DNA from: JBBQNR01 sp963774075
GTDB taxonomy: Bacteria > Actinomycetota > Thermoleophilia > Solirubrobacterales > JBBDJG01
Length of the DNA stretch: 64,000 bases
Direction: 5' to 3'
Assembly: GCA_963774075.1 (NCBI GenBank)
Contig: CAVZDP010000001.1
Span: 1-64,000, forward strand
The translations under genes were made by a program, and so were the position numbers. The notes beneath the pieces were generated by a model. That model was not told where the DNA came from. It was given only the letters and a program-made list of their open reading frames with translations, and did no database searches. Every line of letters starts with the position of its first letter. Position 1 is the stretch's first letter. This document shows positions 63,958 to 64,000 of the stretch, one piece after another.

Positions 63958-64000
63958 ATGTTTCGCTGGTATGTGATCAACACCTATTCGGGCCACGAGA
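63958..64000 (+). CDS. nusG: Transcription antitermination protein NusG, 5' end
   Basis: Only the first 14 codons are in the window. They read MFRWYVINTYSGHE, the classic NusG N-terminus (W-Y-V-x-x-x-Y-S-G-x-E). The position right after secE supports the call. The rest lies beyond the window edge. Confidence 0.9.
   Translation, partial: MFRWYVINTYSGHE

Overview
The window is high-GC DNA (by eye about two-thirds G+C) with actinobacterial-type gene content. The right end carries the conserved rpmG-secE-nusG order. The many alpha/beta-hydrolase, VOC, SnoaL, DUF899 and DUF5996 genes, the sigma-70 factor with a MarR neighbour and the secreted Arg/Lys-tailed proteins suggest a soil actinobacterium, possibly of the Thermoleophilia/Solirubrobacterales type. 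That placement is inference from gene style, not from a marker alignment.

Layout. 1-8.2 kb is a decayed, defence-like block: an HNH nuclease, a possible HEPN-domain protein, a DUF4238 protein and a very large NACHT-ATPase/PD-(D/E)XK-nuclease protein, all interrupted by small indels. A small XRE regulator lies upstream of the NACHT gene. A 3' tRNA fragment at about 8.72-8.76 kb looks like the attachment-site scar that bounds this block. 8.8-16 kb holds small stress/detoxification-type genes: two convergent DUF899 paralogs, a partly deleted DUF1326-DUF2182-DUF4396 membrane locus, a dihydrofolate-reductase-like protein with an apparent in-frame deletion, a SnoaL protein, a hydrolase, an AraC regulator and two VOC proteins.

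16.2-21 kb is a complete carbohydrate-type ABC importer operon (ATPase, lipoprotein, two permeases); the first permease has an extra beta-sandwich domain inserted between membrane helices. 21-26.5 kb carries an MFS exporter and assorted enzymes. 26.6-32.9 kb is a PucR-type regulator followed by a two-gene acetone-carboxylase-like operon in which the alpha and gamma subunits are fused. 33-36.3 kb has a carbamoyltransferase remnant, then a sigma factor, a MarR repressor, YceI and an FMN reductase. Repeated TTGAGT-type half-palindromes in both promoter regions suggest one MarR regulon.

36.3-44 kb encodes a propeller protein with an MFS transporter and several secreted proteins (beta-helix/DUF11, cupredoxin). 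44-49 kb holds a TetR regulator opposite an orphan PotD-like lipoprotein, then a nitrilase, an epimerase and an SCP2-hydrolase fusion. 49-61 kb is a cell-surface block on the minus strand: an FG-GAP propeller, two tandem GH99-like/phosphoesterase fusions and two tandem giant polytopic membrane proteins. 61-64 kb has a TlpA-like thioredoxin, a coiled-coil protein and the start of the ribosomal/secretion cluster (rpmG, secE, nusG).

No CRISPR array, rRNA operon, intact tRNA or transposase was found.
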